A stretch of DNA of 64,000 bases. It comes from G963665495 sp963677785 (GTDB lineage: Bacteria > Desulfobacterota > Desulfovibrionia > Desulfovibrionales > Desulfovibrionaceae). The translations under genes and the position numbers were made by a program. Below are positions 26,429 through 34,661 of the stretch, piece by piece. The notes below the pieces were generated by a model. That model had not been told where the DNA came from and did not search any database. It saw only the letters and a list, made by a program, of their open reading frames with translations. Every line of letters begins with the position of its first letter. Within the stretch, counting starts at the first letter, position 1. Location of the stretch: the NCBI GenBank assembly GCA_963677785.2, contig CAXXDH010000003.1, forward strand, positions 868,001 to 932,000, written 5' to 3'.

Positions 26429-27110
26429 TTCCCCCTCCTTTTCCTCTTATGGCAAAATAGCATCAACCCACAACCGACGCCAAAGAGAACGCACCCGTAC
26501 CGACATTGGCGGACGGAACATGTTTCAAATATTTTAGTATTCATAACTATACGCTAGTTAAAAACAATGTCCAGCAAATAGTTGTATATTGAATTGGTTT
26601 TCAATATCAACTGACACTGATTTGAGATTTATTCTCAATAGTAGATTATCTTTTCTGGAACACGACAATAGCGTTTCATTACTTATTAAAATCCGCCTCA
26701 TGTGTATTTGAAAGACAAGACCGAAGCCATGGCTGTCGCCTTGCATCCATCCCCTCAGTGGCTCAGAATAGGAGTTTACCGGCACGCTGCAGCCCGATCA
26801 GGTCGCAACAGCAAGCCACCCTGAAATAGTGGAAGCCTTTTTTGCAAGGGCTTCCACTTTTTTATGGTGCCAGGCTAAAAAGTATGGCCGACCGGATTGT
26901 CAAATTTATTTGTTCTGCATCTGGTCTTGGAAACCAATATAGTCTATAATCAAAAATGCTCCACATAATCTCTGACGTTCCTCCTGTTGTTTCCGGGACT
27001 ATTTCGGAACGTATGCCGAAGCCAATCGCATGCGGTCCGGAACAGGGAGCTTGGATGGCGCCATGGGCGGGGGTATTCAAATCAATTCGCACAAACAAAA
27101 TGCCGTTCGT
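26429..27110. other. long intergenic region, chemoreceptor / histidine kinase
   Basis: About 680 bp between divergent genes, AT-rich on the left. It carries an isolated plus-strand terminator at 26830-26866 without an assigned gene; a 31-codon frame runs from ATG 26732 to a stop just before it, without a ribosome site. Confidence 0.45.
26830..26866 (+). terminator. orphan intrinsic terminator, possible sRNA 3' end
   Basis: 9-bp perfect stem GTGGAAGCC / GGCTTCCAC around an 11-nt loop, followed by T6 on the plus strand. No recognised plus-strand gene lies upstream; the only gene to the left is on the minus strand. It may end a small RNA or a very small ORF. Confidence 0.7.
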
Positions 27111-29501
27111 ATGTATCTGATGCAAAAAATTCGTACCCGTATCATCCGGGGTATCGCGCTGTACGGGATGCTGCTGCTTTTGCAGACTCCTGTTTTTTCA
27201 CCCCAAGCCCATGCGGCGGATCTTCCGTTGAAGAAGGTCCTGTATATTTCGTCCTATCATCCGGGATTGATGTGGTCGGACCGCATTTGGGAAGGCATTG
27301 AAGAGGGTCTTGCCAATCAAAATATTGAACTATTCATTGAATTCCTGGATTCGAAACGCTTGCCTCCCGAAAAAGCTTTCAAGCTTTTTTATGAGGTCAT
27401 GCGCGTGAAATATGCCAAAGAATCCTTAGATGCGATTATAACATCCGACGACAATGCCTTACAGTTCGTCAAAGATTATGGAAAAGAGCTGTTTCCCGGC
27501 ATTCCGATTGTCTTTTGCGGCGCCAATGATATCACGATCAAAGACATAGAAGGACACCCCAACATTTTGGGGGTGGACGAAAGCCGGGATATCGAGGAAG
27601 GGATCCGAGTGATGCTTCAGCTGCATCCCTATGTCGACCGGATACTCGTTGTTATCGACAAAACAATCACTGGGCAAAAATTACGCAAAACACTCGAAGT
27701 GGTTGCTTCACAATTTTCCGGGGTGACGTTCACATACGCGGACAGTTTCAGCCTGCCCCAGCTGCTGGAAACCGTAACCGACTTGAAAAAAAACGCTTTG
27801 ATTTTCTACTTCTTTTTTTACCATGACTCCACTGGGGCTTATTTCAACAGCGACCTGGTGGCTGAGCAGCTTGTTGAAGTCGCGAAGGTGCCCATCTATA
27901 CTATTTCAGATACGCTGCTGGGAAAAGGGCTGGTCGGCGGCATGATCACGAGCGCCTATTACCAGGGGCTGGCAGCCGGGGAACTGACTGCACGTATTCT
28001 GGCCAGCGAACCCATCAGCTCGCTTCCTCGGATAACAAAAAGCCCCAACAAGCTGATGTTCGATTATCCTGCTCTGATCAAGGCGGGACTCACCCCTGGA
28101 CGGCTCCCAAAAGGTAGCATCGTTCTCAATCGTCCGGTATCGTTTTACAACAAGTACAAAAGACTTATCTGGGTGGTTTCAACCGCTCTTACGGCCCTGC
28201 TCGCAATGGTGATTTTGATGGGGATGAACATTCTGCAACGGAAAAAGGTCCAGAACCAGCTCGCGGCCGCCCTGGAGGAACTGAAACAGATCTTTGACAA
28301 TACCCAGGCCGGGATCGTGCTTTTGACGGCCGAAAGGACAATCTGGCGTACCAACCAAAGCATGGCGGATTTGTTCGGTTTCGACAGCCCGGAGGAAATG
28401 ATCGGTTTGAGCACCCGGGATTTTCATGTTTCCGAGGAAAGTTTCGACCGTTTTGCGCGGACCCATTTAAGCCGCTTGCGCGAAGGCGAAAAAGTCAGAG
28501 ACGAGTACAGGTTCAAACGCCGTGACGGGGTTGAATTCTGGGCTCTTATCGCGGGCACGGCCATTTCCCGCTCGGATCCTCCGGACTTTGGCCGCGGGGC
28601 TTTGTTTATCGTCGACGACGTAACAGACCGGAAAGAGGCGGAAATGGCTTTGGAAAAGTTGAACCTCGAACTGGAAAGCAAGGTCCGGGAACGCACCCAG
28701 GCCTTGGCCAGCCAGGCATTGCAACTACAGATAGCCAACACCCGCCTTAAAAAGCTGGATAATGAAAAATCCTCCATGCTCTCGAGCGTGTCTCATGACC
28801 TGCGTACGCCGTTGACCTCCATACGCGGGTTTGTGAAGCTGATCGGTAAAAATTTTAAAGGCAATTTCATGCCGCTTGCGCAGGATTCTGCGAGACTGCA
28901 AAAGCATGCCGAAAAAATCACGGACAACCTTGGGATCATCGATTATGAAAGCGAACGATTGACACGTCTGATCAACGATTTTCTGGACCTGGCCAAGATC
29001 GAATCCGGACAGCTGGTCTGGCGGGATACCGATCTCGCGGTGGACAAACTCATAAACCAGGCTCTGGATGCCGTGAGAGGTCAGTTCGCCACGCTCCAGG
29101 CAGTCCGGCAGAAAGTGGAAATCGCGGACGGCCTGCCTGCCCTCCACGCCGACGGCGACCGCATCATGCAGGTTCTGATTAACCTGCTGAACAACGCGGC
29201 CAAACATACGGAGCAGGGAACAATCACGATCTCGGCGCACCTGCAGGAACAAGGGGATTTACAGATCACCATCAGCGACACGGGCAGCGGCATTCCCCCG
29301 GAGCATCTTCCTAAAATTTTCGACAAGTTTCACCAGGTGGAAAATGGAGACACGCTGCCGCAGCAGGGCAAGGGAACAGGCCTCGGACTGGCAATCTGCC
29401 GCGAAATTATCAGCCATTACAACGGCAGAATCTGGGCCGAAAGCGTATTCGGCGCCGGTTCCACGTTTTCCTTCACGCTTCCGGTTTCCATTCCCTCCTG
29501 A
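27111..29501 (+). CDS. membrane sensor histidine kinase with ABC_sub_bind-type sensor
   Basis: 796 residues from ATG 27111, chosen because a signal/anchor sequence follows directly (GIALYGMLLLLQTPVFS); the frame is open to 27030 and no start has a good ribosome site. A periplasmic binding-protein-like sensor (about 45-320; VLYISSYHPGLMWSDRIWEG, IPIVFCGANDITI) is followed by a membrane helix (LIWVVSTALTALLAMVILMG), PAS domain, coiled coil, HisKA with SSVSHDLRTPLTSIRGF, and HATPase (NLLNNAAKH, DTGSGIPPEHL, GKGTGLGLAI). No receiver; its response regulator is not adjacent. Confidence 0.92.
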   Translation: MYLMQKIRTRIIRGIALYGMLLLLQTPVFSPQAHAADLPLKKVLYISSYHPGLMWSDRIWEGIEEGLANQNIELFIEFLDSKRLPPEKAFKLFYEVMRVKYAKESLDAIITSDDNALQFVKDYGKELFPGIPIVFCGANDITIKDIEGHPNILGVDESRDIEEGIRVMLQLHPYVDRILVVIDKTITGQKLRKTLEVVASQFSGVTFTYADSFSLPQLLETVTDLKKNALIFYFFFYHDSTGAYFNSDLVAEQLVEVAKVPIYTISDTLLGKGLVGGMITSAYYQGLAAGELTARILASEPISSLPRITKSPNKLMFDYPALIKAGLTPGRLPKGSIVLNRPVSFYNKYKRLIWVVSTALTALLAMVILMGMNILQRKKVQNQLAAALEELKQIFDNTQAGIVLLTAERTIWRTNQSMADLFGFDSPEEMIGLSTRDFHVSEESFDRFARTHLSRLREGEKVRDEYRFKRRDGVEFWALIAGTAISRSDPPDFGRGALFIVDDVTDRKEAEMALEKLNLELESKVRERTQALASQALQLQIANTRLKKLDNEKSSMLSSVSHDLRTPLTSIRGFVKLIGKNFKGNFMPLAQDSARLQKHAEKITDNLGIIDYESERLTRLINDFLDLAKIESGQLVWRDTDLAVDKLINQALDAVRGQFATLQAVRQKVEIADGLPALHADGDRIMQVLINLLNNAAKHTEQGTITISAHLQEQGDLQITISDTGSGIPPEHLPKIFDKFHQVENGDTLPQQGKGTGLGLAICREIISHYNGRIWAESVFGAGSTFSFTLPVSIPS

Positions 29502-29508
29502 ACCCGCT

Positions 29509-30633
29509 TTACGGGCGGACCAGCTTCAGAACCATCCTGGCCATGGCCTCCTCCCCCTCATAGACGAAGATGTCGTACAGCCCCATGACCGTGAGCTGGG
29601 CAAAGACATAGTTGCGCAACGCGTTGAAGATCTTACCGCGCAAATCGGCTTCGCTGATACGATAATGCTCCTGGGCCACCCGGCGCAGAGCGGGCAAAGC
29701 GCAACGCATGGCGTGCAAAGTTACGGCCCAGTTCTGGTCGCCCATATGCGTCAGGAAACATTCCATAAGCTGCGGATGCGGCAGCGTGTAGCCGGTGCTG
29801 CTTTTTTGCAGCAGCCCGTAATCCACAGGATCGATTCCGGCCAGGATGCTCCCGGCAATAAGATAACGTACGGCGTCTGTTTCCTCCCTGTCCGTGAGCG
29901 GGTGGCGGTGGGTACAGGCCTGGGCGATGACTATTTCCGGTGGGAAGCCGCGAAAAATGCTTTCGGCCAGTCCCAGCGGATGATGCTCGGCCGAGCCGGC
30001 CATGCGGTTTTCCTTGCGAGCCGCGCCGTCCTCGTCCCAGAGCAGAACCCAGGGTTTCTGATGGTCGTGCAGCAGCTGCGCGGCCGCGATCACGTCCAGA
30101 TCCAGGGGCGCGCGGTAGAGCAATTTGTACCCCTCGTAGAGCGCCAGAGAGGTCATGACGTTTATGGACGTATGCGTGACAAGTCCGCCCGGATAAGCGT
30201 TATGCCCGTGATAGTGGGATCCGGCGGACGTGTGAAAAGGCTGGGGCGCGATTGCGGCATTTTCTATGGGCGGCAGGAATACATCCGCGCCCGTATCCAC
30301 CAGGCCGCGGGCGCGGAGTTCGGCGTAGATCTCTTTTTTGTTCTCCGGGCCGATGCGGTCCATGAACGACGGGTTGGGGTTGTCGTAAATGTCCGCGACC
30401 ATTTGCCGGACTTCCGCGTCGTGGATGGATTCAATGGTCCGGTGCAGATAATCCAGAGACGCACGCACCGTGCGCGAACGTTCGGCAACCTGAACCGGAT
30501 GCAGCGTAACGCATTCCTCGAACGCTATGGCCTCGAAATCCGCTGTCCGGACGTCCGGCAGCGGCGGCATGGAAACTCCGGCCGTCTCAGCCAGACGCCG
30601 CGCGTAGCCTGAGGAAAGCCTGTCGGTAATCAT
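29509..30633 (-). CDS. HD-domain protein, probable metal-dependent phosphohydrolase
   Basis: 374 residues; AAGGAG lies 11 bp before ATG 30633. An HD-type metal site is suggested by His/Asp clusters: GSHYHGHNAYPGGLVTHT, AQLLHDHQKPW, SAEHHPLGLAES and CTHRHPLTDRE. There is no signal peptide. HD enzymes hydrolyse nucleotides or phosphodiesters; the substrate is unknown. It follows ribBA on the same strand, separated by a repeat-rich spacer, and converges with the histidine kinase gene (7 bp apart). Confidence 0.7.
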   Translation of the reverse strand: MITDRLSSGYARRLAETAGVSMPPLPDVRTADFEAIAFEECVTLHPVQVAERSRTVRASLDYLHRTIESIHDAEVRQMVADIYDNPNPSFMDRIGPENKKEIYAELRARGLVDTGADVFLPPIENAAIAPQPFHTSAGSHYHGHNAYPGGLVTHTSINVMTSLALYEGYKLLYRAPLDLDVIAAAQLLHDHQKPWVLLWDEDGAARKENRMAGSAEHHPLGLAESIFRGFPPEIVIAQACTHRHPLTDREETDAVRYLIAGSILAGIDPVDYGLLQKSSTGYTLPHPQLMECFLTHMGDQNWAVTLHAMRCALPALRRVAQEHYRISEADLRGKIFNALRNYVFAQLTVMGLYDIFVYEGEEAMARMVLKLVRP

Positions 30634-30667
30634 GAGAAAACGACTCCTTGAAAATAGGAAGTATGGC

Positions 30668-30808
30668 GCCTCCGGCGTCTAAGGAACCTCCAAAAACTTG
30701 TACCAGCTTTTGTCAAAAAAAGGGATTTTAGAAAAGAATTACATAGGTTACCAAAGTTTTTGAGGAGTCTTGAGGAACTTTTAAAAAGTTCCTCAAGCCG
30801 CCGGAAGC
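30668..30808. repeat. composite REP-like element with facing arms, copy 2
   Basis: Two related modules face each other: left arm 30668-30704 (GCCTCCGGCG, AAGGAACC, CCAAAAACTTG) and right arm 30746-30808, whose reverse complement has the same blocks. The right arm contains a perfect 13-bp dyad (30770-30796, TTGAGGAACTTTT and mirror). It lies between ribBA and the HD gene and shares the GGAACC plus GCCGCCGGA blocks with 5141-5184. Confidence 0.6.
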
Positions 30809-30823
30809 ATTTTATTGATATTC

Positions 30824-31939
30824 TTAACAGGAAGTTTCTACGGGGATGTGTTCGACGATCTCCAGACCGAAGCCTTCCAGTCCGATGAGCTTTTTGGGGT
30901 TGTTGGAGATCAGACGCAATTTCTTGACGCCCAGAGAGGCCAGGATCTGTGCGCCCAGCCCGTAATTCCGGAGATTTTTGGTGGCGGCCTGGGTCCCGTA
31001 GGTACAGGCGTCGCCCTGCTTGGTCCGGATACAGGCGCCGATGTCGTCGCCCGTATTGTGCAGATAGAGAATCACGCCCGCGCCTTCTTCGGCAATGAGC
31101 CGCATGGAAGCCTTGAGCAGCTGGCCGCAGTCGCAGCTGGTGGAGCCGAAAACATCGCTGCTGGGGCACTGGCGGTGCACCCGAACGAGCACGGGCTTGT
31201 CCGGTGAAATAGCCCCCTTGGTGAGCACCAGAAATTCCGTACCGCCGTCTTTGGATTTGTAGGCCGCCAGATGGAACTGGCCGTATTCGGTGGGGATATC
31301 GGATTCCGACGTCAGGTCCAGCAGCATGCGACCGTATTTCATCCGGTAGCGGATGATGTCCGCCACGGTGGTGATTTTCAGGTTGTGTTTTTTAGCGAAT
31401 TCGATGAGATCCGGCATCCGGGCCATTTCTCCATCGTCGCGCATGATTTCGCAGATCACGGCCGCGGGCTTGAGCCCCGCCAGAATGGCCAGGTCCACCC
31501 CGCCCTCGGTCTGGCCCGTACGGCCGAGCACGCCGCTGGGGTTGGCGCGCAACGGAAAAACATGACCGGGGCAGACGATATCGTGCGGCCGTACCGTGTC
31601 GTTGATGGCCGTCAGGATGGTTGTGGATCTGTCCTGGGCGGAAATGCCCGTGGTCACGCCGCTTCGGGCTTCGATGGAAACCGTAAAAGGCGTATTGAAT
31701 CCGGATTCGTTTTTGGCGGTCATCATGGGCAGGTCGAGCCGGTCGATAAGCTTGCCGCTCATGGGCAGGCAGATCAGGCCGCGGCCGTACTTGGCCATGA
31801 AATTGATAGCCTCAGGTGTGGCGAATTCGGCGGCGATGGTCAGATCGCCCTCGTTTTCGCGGTCCTCGTCGTCCGCCAGGATGACCATCCGGCCCTGGCG
31901 TATTTCCTCGATGGCTTCTTCTATGGAACAAAGCGGCAT
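30824..31939 (-). CDS. ribBA: RibBA: DHBP synthase with degenerate GTP cyclohydrolase II domain
   Basis: 371 residues. The RibB half (about 1-205) is intact: DDEDRENEGD (23-32), GHVFPLRA, GRTGQTEGGVDL. The GTP cyclohydrolase II half keeps zinc Cys258, Cys269, Cys271 and the ending RLISNNPKKLIGLEGFGLE, but the core EGRGIGL motif is replaced by NTGDDIG (295-301) and the usual catalytic Asp before the conserved Arg is Asn322. The RibB reaction (ribulose 5-phosphate to DHBP) should work; cyclohydrolase activity is doubtful. No FMN riboswitch was found upstream. Confidence 0.9.
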   Translation of the reverse strand: MPLCSIEEAIEEIRQGRMVILADDEDRENEGDLTIAAEFATPEAINFMAKYGRGLICLPMSGKLIDRLDLPMMTAKNESGFNTPFTVSIEARSGVTTGISAQDRSTTILTAINDTVRPHDIVCPGHVFPLRANPSGVLGRTGQTEGGVDLAILAGLKPAAVICEIMRDDGEMARMPDLIEFAKKHNLKITTVADIIRYRMKYGRMLLDLTSESDIPTEYGQFHLAAYKSKDGGTEFLVLTKGAISPDKPVLVRVHRQCPSSDVFGSTSCDCGQLLKASMRLIAEEGAGVILYLHNTGDDIGACIRTKQGDACTYGTQAATKNLRNYGLGAQILASLGVKKLRLISNNPKKLIGLEGFGLEIVEHIPVETSC

Positions 31940-33537
31940 GGGTACCTCGCCACGTGTAAACGGTGTTATGATTTTTTGTGAAACAACAAAAAAAGATACG
32001 CGCGGGTTGGGCGGACGTCAATGCATCGGTGAGGCCGCTGTGACTGCAGAACTCGTATGCCCGGGAATGGAAGCGGACTGCGGCTGTACGCAAATACTCT
32101 TGCCAAAATCTCACCTGTGAGGACAAAAAAAAATGATACGGATGCTGCCGTCCGCTCATGGCCAATATCCTCTCAACGGCTGGTCATATGGCGAAAAATT
32201 GTAAGGTTTATCTATCATAGACTTGAAGAAATCCTTTACATGTGACTATTGCATAAGAATATATCAAAAAAATAGCATTTGCTTTTTAATTATAACATAC
32301 TAAATTTTCTAGCAAAATCAAAAATTATAGGATATTTTCCAATATTTTTTGGTAAAACTCTTGTTTGGCAATTGACAGCCGCATTTTACCGGCATAATAT
32401 TTCTACTAAATAAGCATGGCAATGGTGTACAAAAGTTAAATCACATCGTGATGGCGTAAAATACGTATTTGGTGATTTGAAATCAATTCTATAAGATTTG
32501 TGACTATGTTTAAATACTTTTTTGCATGTACTCCAAAGGTAAAAGTATATTTGGCAAGTAAAATTGACAATTGATTCAGCTAGCTACTGAAAAATTTAGT
32601 TGATGCCGACATTGTTTATTTATATTCTGAAAACATTTTGTGCATCCAGGTAAAAAAATTTTTTTTTAGATACGTGTTGAGAGAGTGCAATAAGTAATGA
32701 CAATGCTAGCGATACAATTATTTTATGAAGCCTGTTGTAGAAAAGGATTTGTTTTTTCCGGCTGCCACAAAGTGCTCTCATTCTGCCCTGTGGCCTATTA
32801 TTTTTTTAAATTTTGTGAAAATATTCACGAATAATATAGATATAACAAATGAATGTTCTATGGACAGCGGTCGCCTCAGACACTCCCAACACTTAGAAAA
32901 AACCATACTGGCCGTCTTGATAAAGAAAGGTTGTTACGATAAAGAGATACGAAACTATAAAAAAAAGAAATAGAACGAGCCATTCAACATTGACTTTTTA
33001 TTGGAAACTATACAATATTGAGCCTCGAATTTGAAAAGAACCGTGAAGAGAAACGGGTAAGGAACAAAAAAATTTTTATGACTTTTGTGAATTTATTCAC
33101 ATTATACATGATAAATCAACTGGTTCCCGATACGCTATTTGCGCAGTTGGATTTGGCGAGAATGGTAGTATCTTGTGCCGAATGTGAAAAAGAGCTAATT
33201 TTGTGAAAAAAAGAACAAAACATATAGACCTTATCGATGGTTTAGCGATGTATAAAAATTTTACTAAAAATTGTAGTCATTTACAGCTAGTTGACAATCG
33301 CCATACGCCCGACGTTTCTTTTGCCGCAGCGGGCAAGGCACAATCAAGTCCTCACCGCGGTGTTGGCAATACCGCGACAACGCGGACTTTACGCGTCCGC
33401 ATCGCCAAGGAGCGGAACATGGTCGTCTGTTGCTTCACCAGTAGTACGTCAGTGCCCAGGCGTCTGCCGGGAAGTGCGGGAAATACGGCTTGTTGCACTC
33501 GTGCAAACAAAGCTCCTTGTCGCATCCTCCACAGCCA

Positions 33538-33562
33538 GCACGCGCCGTCCCCCGGCGCGTGC
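33538..33562. other. GC-rich hairpin upstream of hndA
   Basis: Perfect 10-bp inverted repeat GCACGCGCCG / CGGCGCGTGC with loop TCCCC, directly left of a sigma54-like motif. It could be a protein site or the end of an upstream transcript. Confidence 0.4.
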
Positions 33563-33563
33563 C

Positions 33564-33578
33564 TGGCAGGAGACATGC
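33564..33578 (+). promoter_or_regulatory. candidate sigma54 promoter for hndABCD
   Basis: TGGCAGGAGACATGC keeps the invariant GG-N10-GC spacing with a good -24 half (TGGCA) and partial -12 half (TGC). It lies about 155 bp before the hndA start. Confidence 0.35.
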
Positions 33579-33733
33579 GGACCTGTCATATCGGCTCCTT
33601 CCGGGTACGCGTCCGGGTATGTTATGGGTACGCTTCCGGAATCGCCCGGCTGGAGAGTCGTGATGCATTCGTAGAGCAAGCGTCACATACGTGATGTAGA
33701 ACTGCTTGAATACAAAAAGGAGGAAGTGGAAGC

Positions 33734-34249
33734 ATGCAAAACTCAACCTGTCAGGCCACCGAAGGGTGCAGGATGCCGGACGGTGCCGCTAAAACCGGTC
33801 CACTCTACCAAGAGGTGAAGGCCTTCATAGATTCGCTGGACACCAAAGATGGGCATTTGGTGACCGTGCTGCACAAAGCGCAAAGCACCTTCGGGTACCT
33901 TCCCGTGGAAGTGCAGCAGTTCGTAGCCGACCAGATGGGACTTCCCCTGGCGCAGGTCTATGGTGTGGTGAGCTTTTACACCTTTTTTACCATGGTGCCC
34001 AAGGGCAAGTTCCCCATTTCGGTCTGCATGGGAACCGCCTGCTTTGTCAAAGGCGCGAGCAAGGTGCTCGAAGCCATGAAAGAGCAACTTCAGATAGACG
34101 TCGGCGAAGTGACTGCCGATGGCAAGTTTTCCATCGACACACTGCGCTGTGTCGGAGGTTGCGCCCTGGCCCCCATCGTCATGATCGGCGACCGGGTCTT
34201 CGGCAACGTTACACCCGGCCAGGTGAAAAAAATCCTGGCAGAGTTCTAG
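33734..34249 (+). CDS. hndA: HndA, NuoE-like [2Fe-2S] subunit of bifurcating hydrogenase
   Basis: 171 residues. The thioredoxin-fold [2Fe-2S] domain is marked by C98 and C103 (SVCMGTACFVKG) and C139 and C143 (RCVGGCALAP), the NuoE/HndA pattern. N-terminal helices match NuoE (HLVTVLHKAQSTFGYLP, VYGVVSFYTFF). GGAGG precedes the ATG. It is the first gene of hndABCD and carries electrons within the cytoplasmic complex that couples NAD(P)H, ferredoxin and H2. Confidence 0.96.
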   Translation: MQNSTCQATEGCRMPDGAAKTGPLYQEVKAFIDSLDTKDGHLVTVLHKAQSTFGYLPVEVQQFVADQMGLPLAQVYGVVSFYTFFTMVPKGKFPISVCMGTACFVKGASKVLEAMKEQLQIDVGEVTADGKFSIDTLRCVGGCALAPIVMIGDRVFGNVTPGQVKKILAEF

Positions 34250-34259
34250 GGAGGCAACA

Positions 34260-34646
34260 ATGACAACAATCAGTTCTTTTGAAGAGCTCAAGAAAAAGTG
34301 TGCGTCCGTCAAGGAGCAGAAGGTTGCCCTTGCCAATGAAAAAATCATCGTCAACGTCTCGCTGGCCACTTGCAGCATCGCCGCGGGCGGCAAAAAGGCT
34401 TTGGAAGTCATTGAAGATGAATTGGCCAATACGGGCCTCAAGGACAAGGTCGCGATCATGACATCCGGTTGCATGACCTATTGCTACGCCGAGCCCACAG
34501 TGGAGATCACCAAGCCCGGCTGCGCGCCGGTGATGTTCGGCGACGTGGACGAGGCCAGAGCCCGCGCCCTTGTCACCGAATATATTGCCAAGGACGAACC
34601 GGTGGATGGCGTTATTCCGGTCAATTACGTCCGCGTGGCGTTTTAA
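34260..34646 (+). CDS. hndB: HndB, thioredoxin-like [2Fe-2S] ferredoxin subunit
   Basis: 128 residues, GGGAGG before the ATG, 10 bp after hndA. Thioredoxin-like [2Fe-2S] ferredoxin with Cys in VSLATCSIAAGG, MTSGCMTYCYAEP and TKPGCAPVMFGD. In D. fructosovorans HndB is a small electron-transfer subunit of the same complex. Position between hndA and hndC confirms the assignment. Confidence 0.95.
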   Translation: MTTISSFEELKKKCASVKEQKVALANEKIIVNVSLATCSIAAGGKKALEVIEDELANTGLKDKVAIMTSGCMTYCYAEPTVEITKPGCAPVMFGDVDEARARALVTEYIAKDEPVDGVIPVNYVRVAF

Positions 34647-34661
34647 GGTCAGGAGGCCTAC

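Larger units (their letters stand above)
31940..33733. other. 1.8-kb AT-rich region without a convincing gene
   Basis: From about 32.1 to 33.3 kb the base composition drops sharply compared with both sides. Short frames at 32725-32973 and 33018-33206 (plus) have weak or TTG starts, no recognisable domains and low-complexity Lys-rich ends, so they are not called. The right part (33.3-33.7 kb) is GC-richer and holds the hnd upstream region. Confidence 0.6.

Noticed and set aside
31940..32120. Possible FMN riboswitch upstream of ribBA
   Set aside because: None of the conserved RFN blocks is present in the leader.
32725..33206. Two small plus-strand frames in the AT-rich region
   Set aside because: Weak or TTG starts, low complexity, no family; expected by chance in AT-rich DNA with few constraints.
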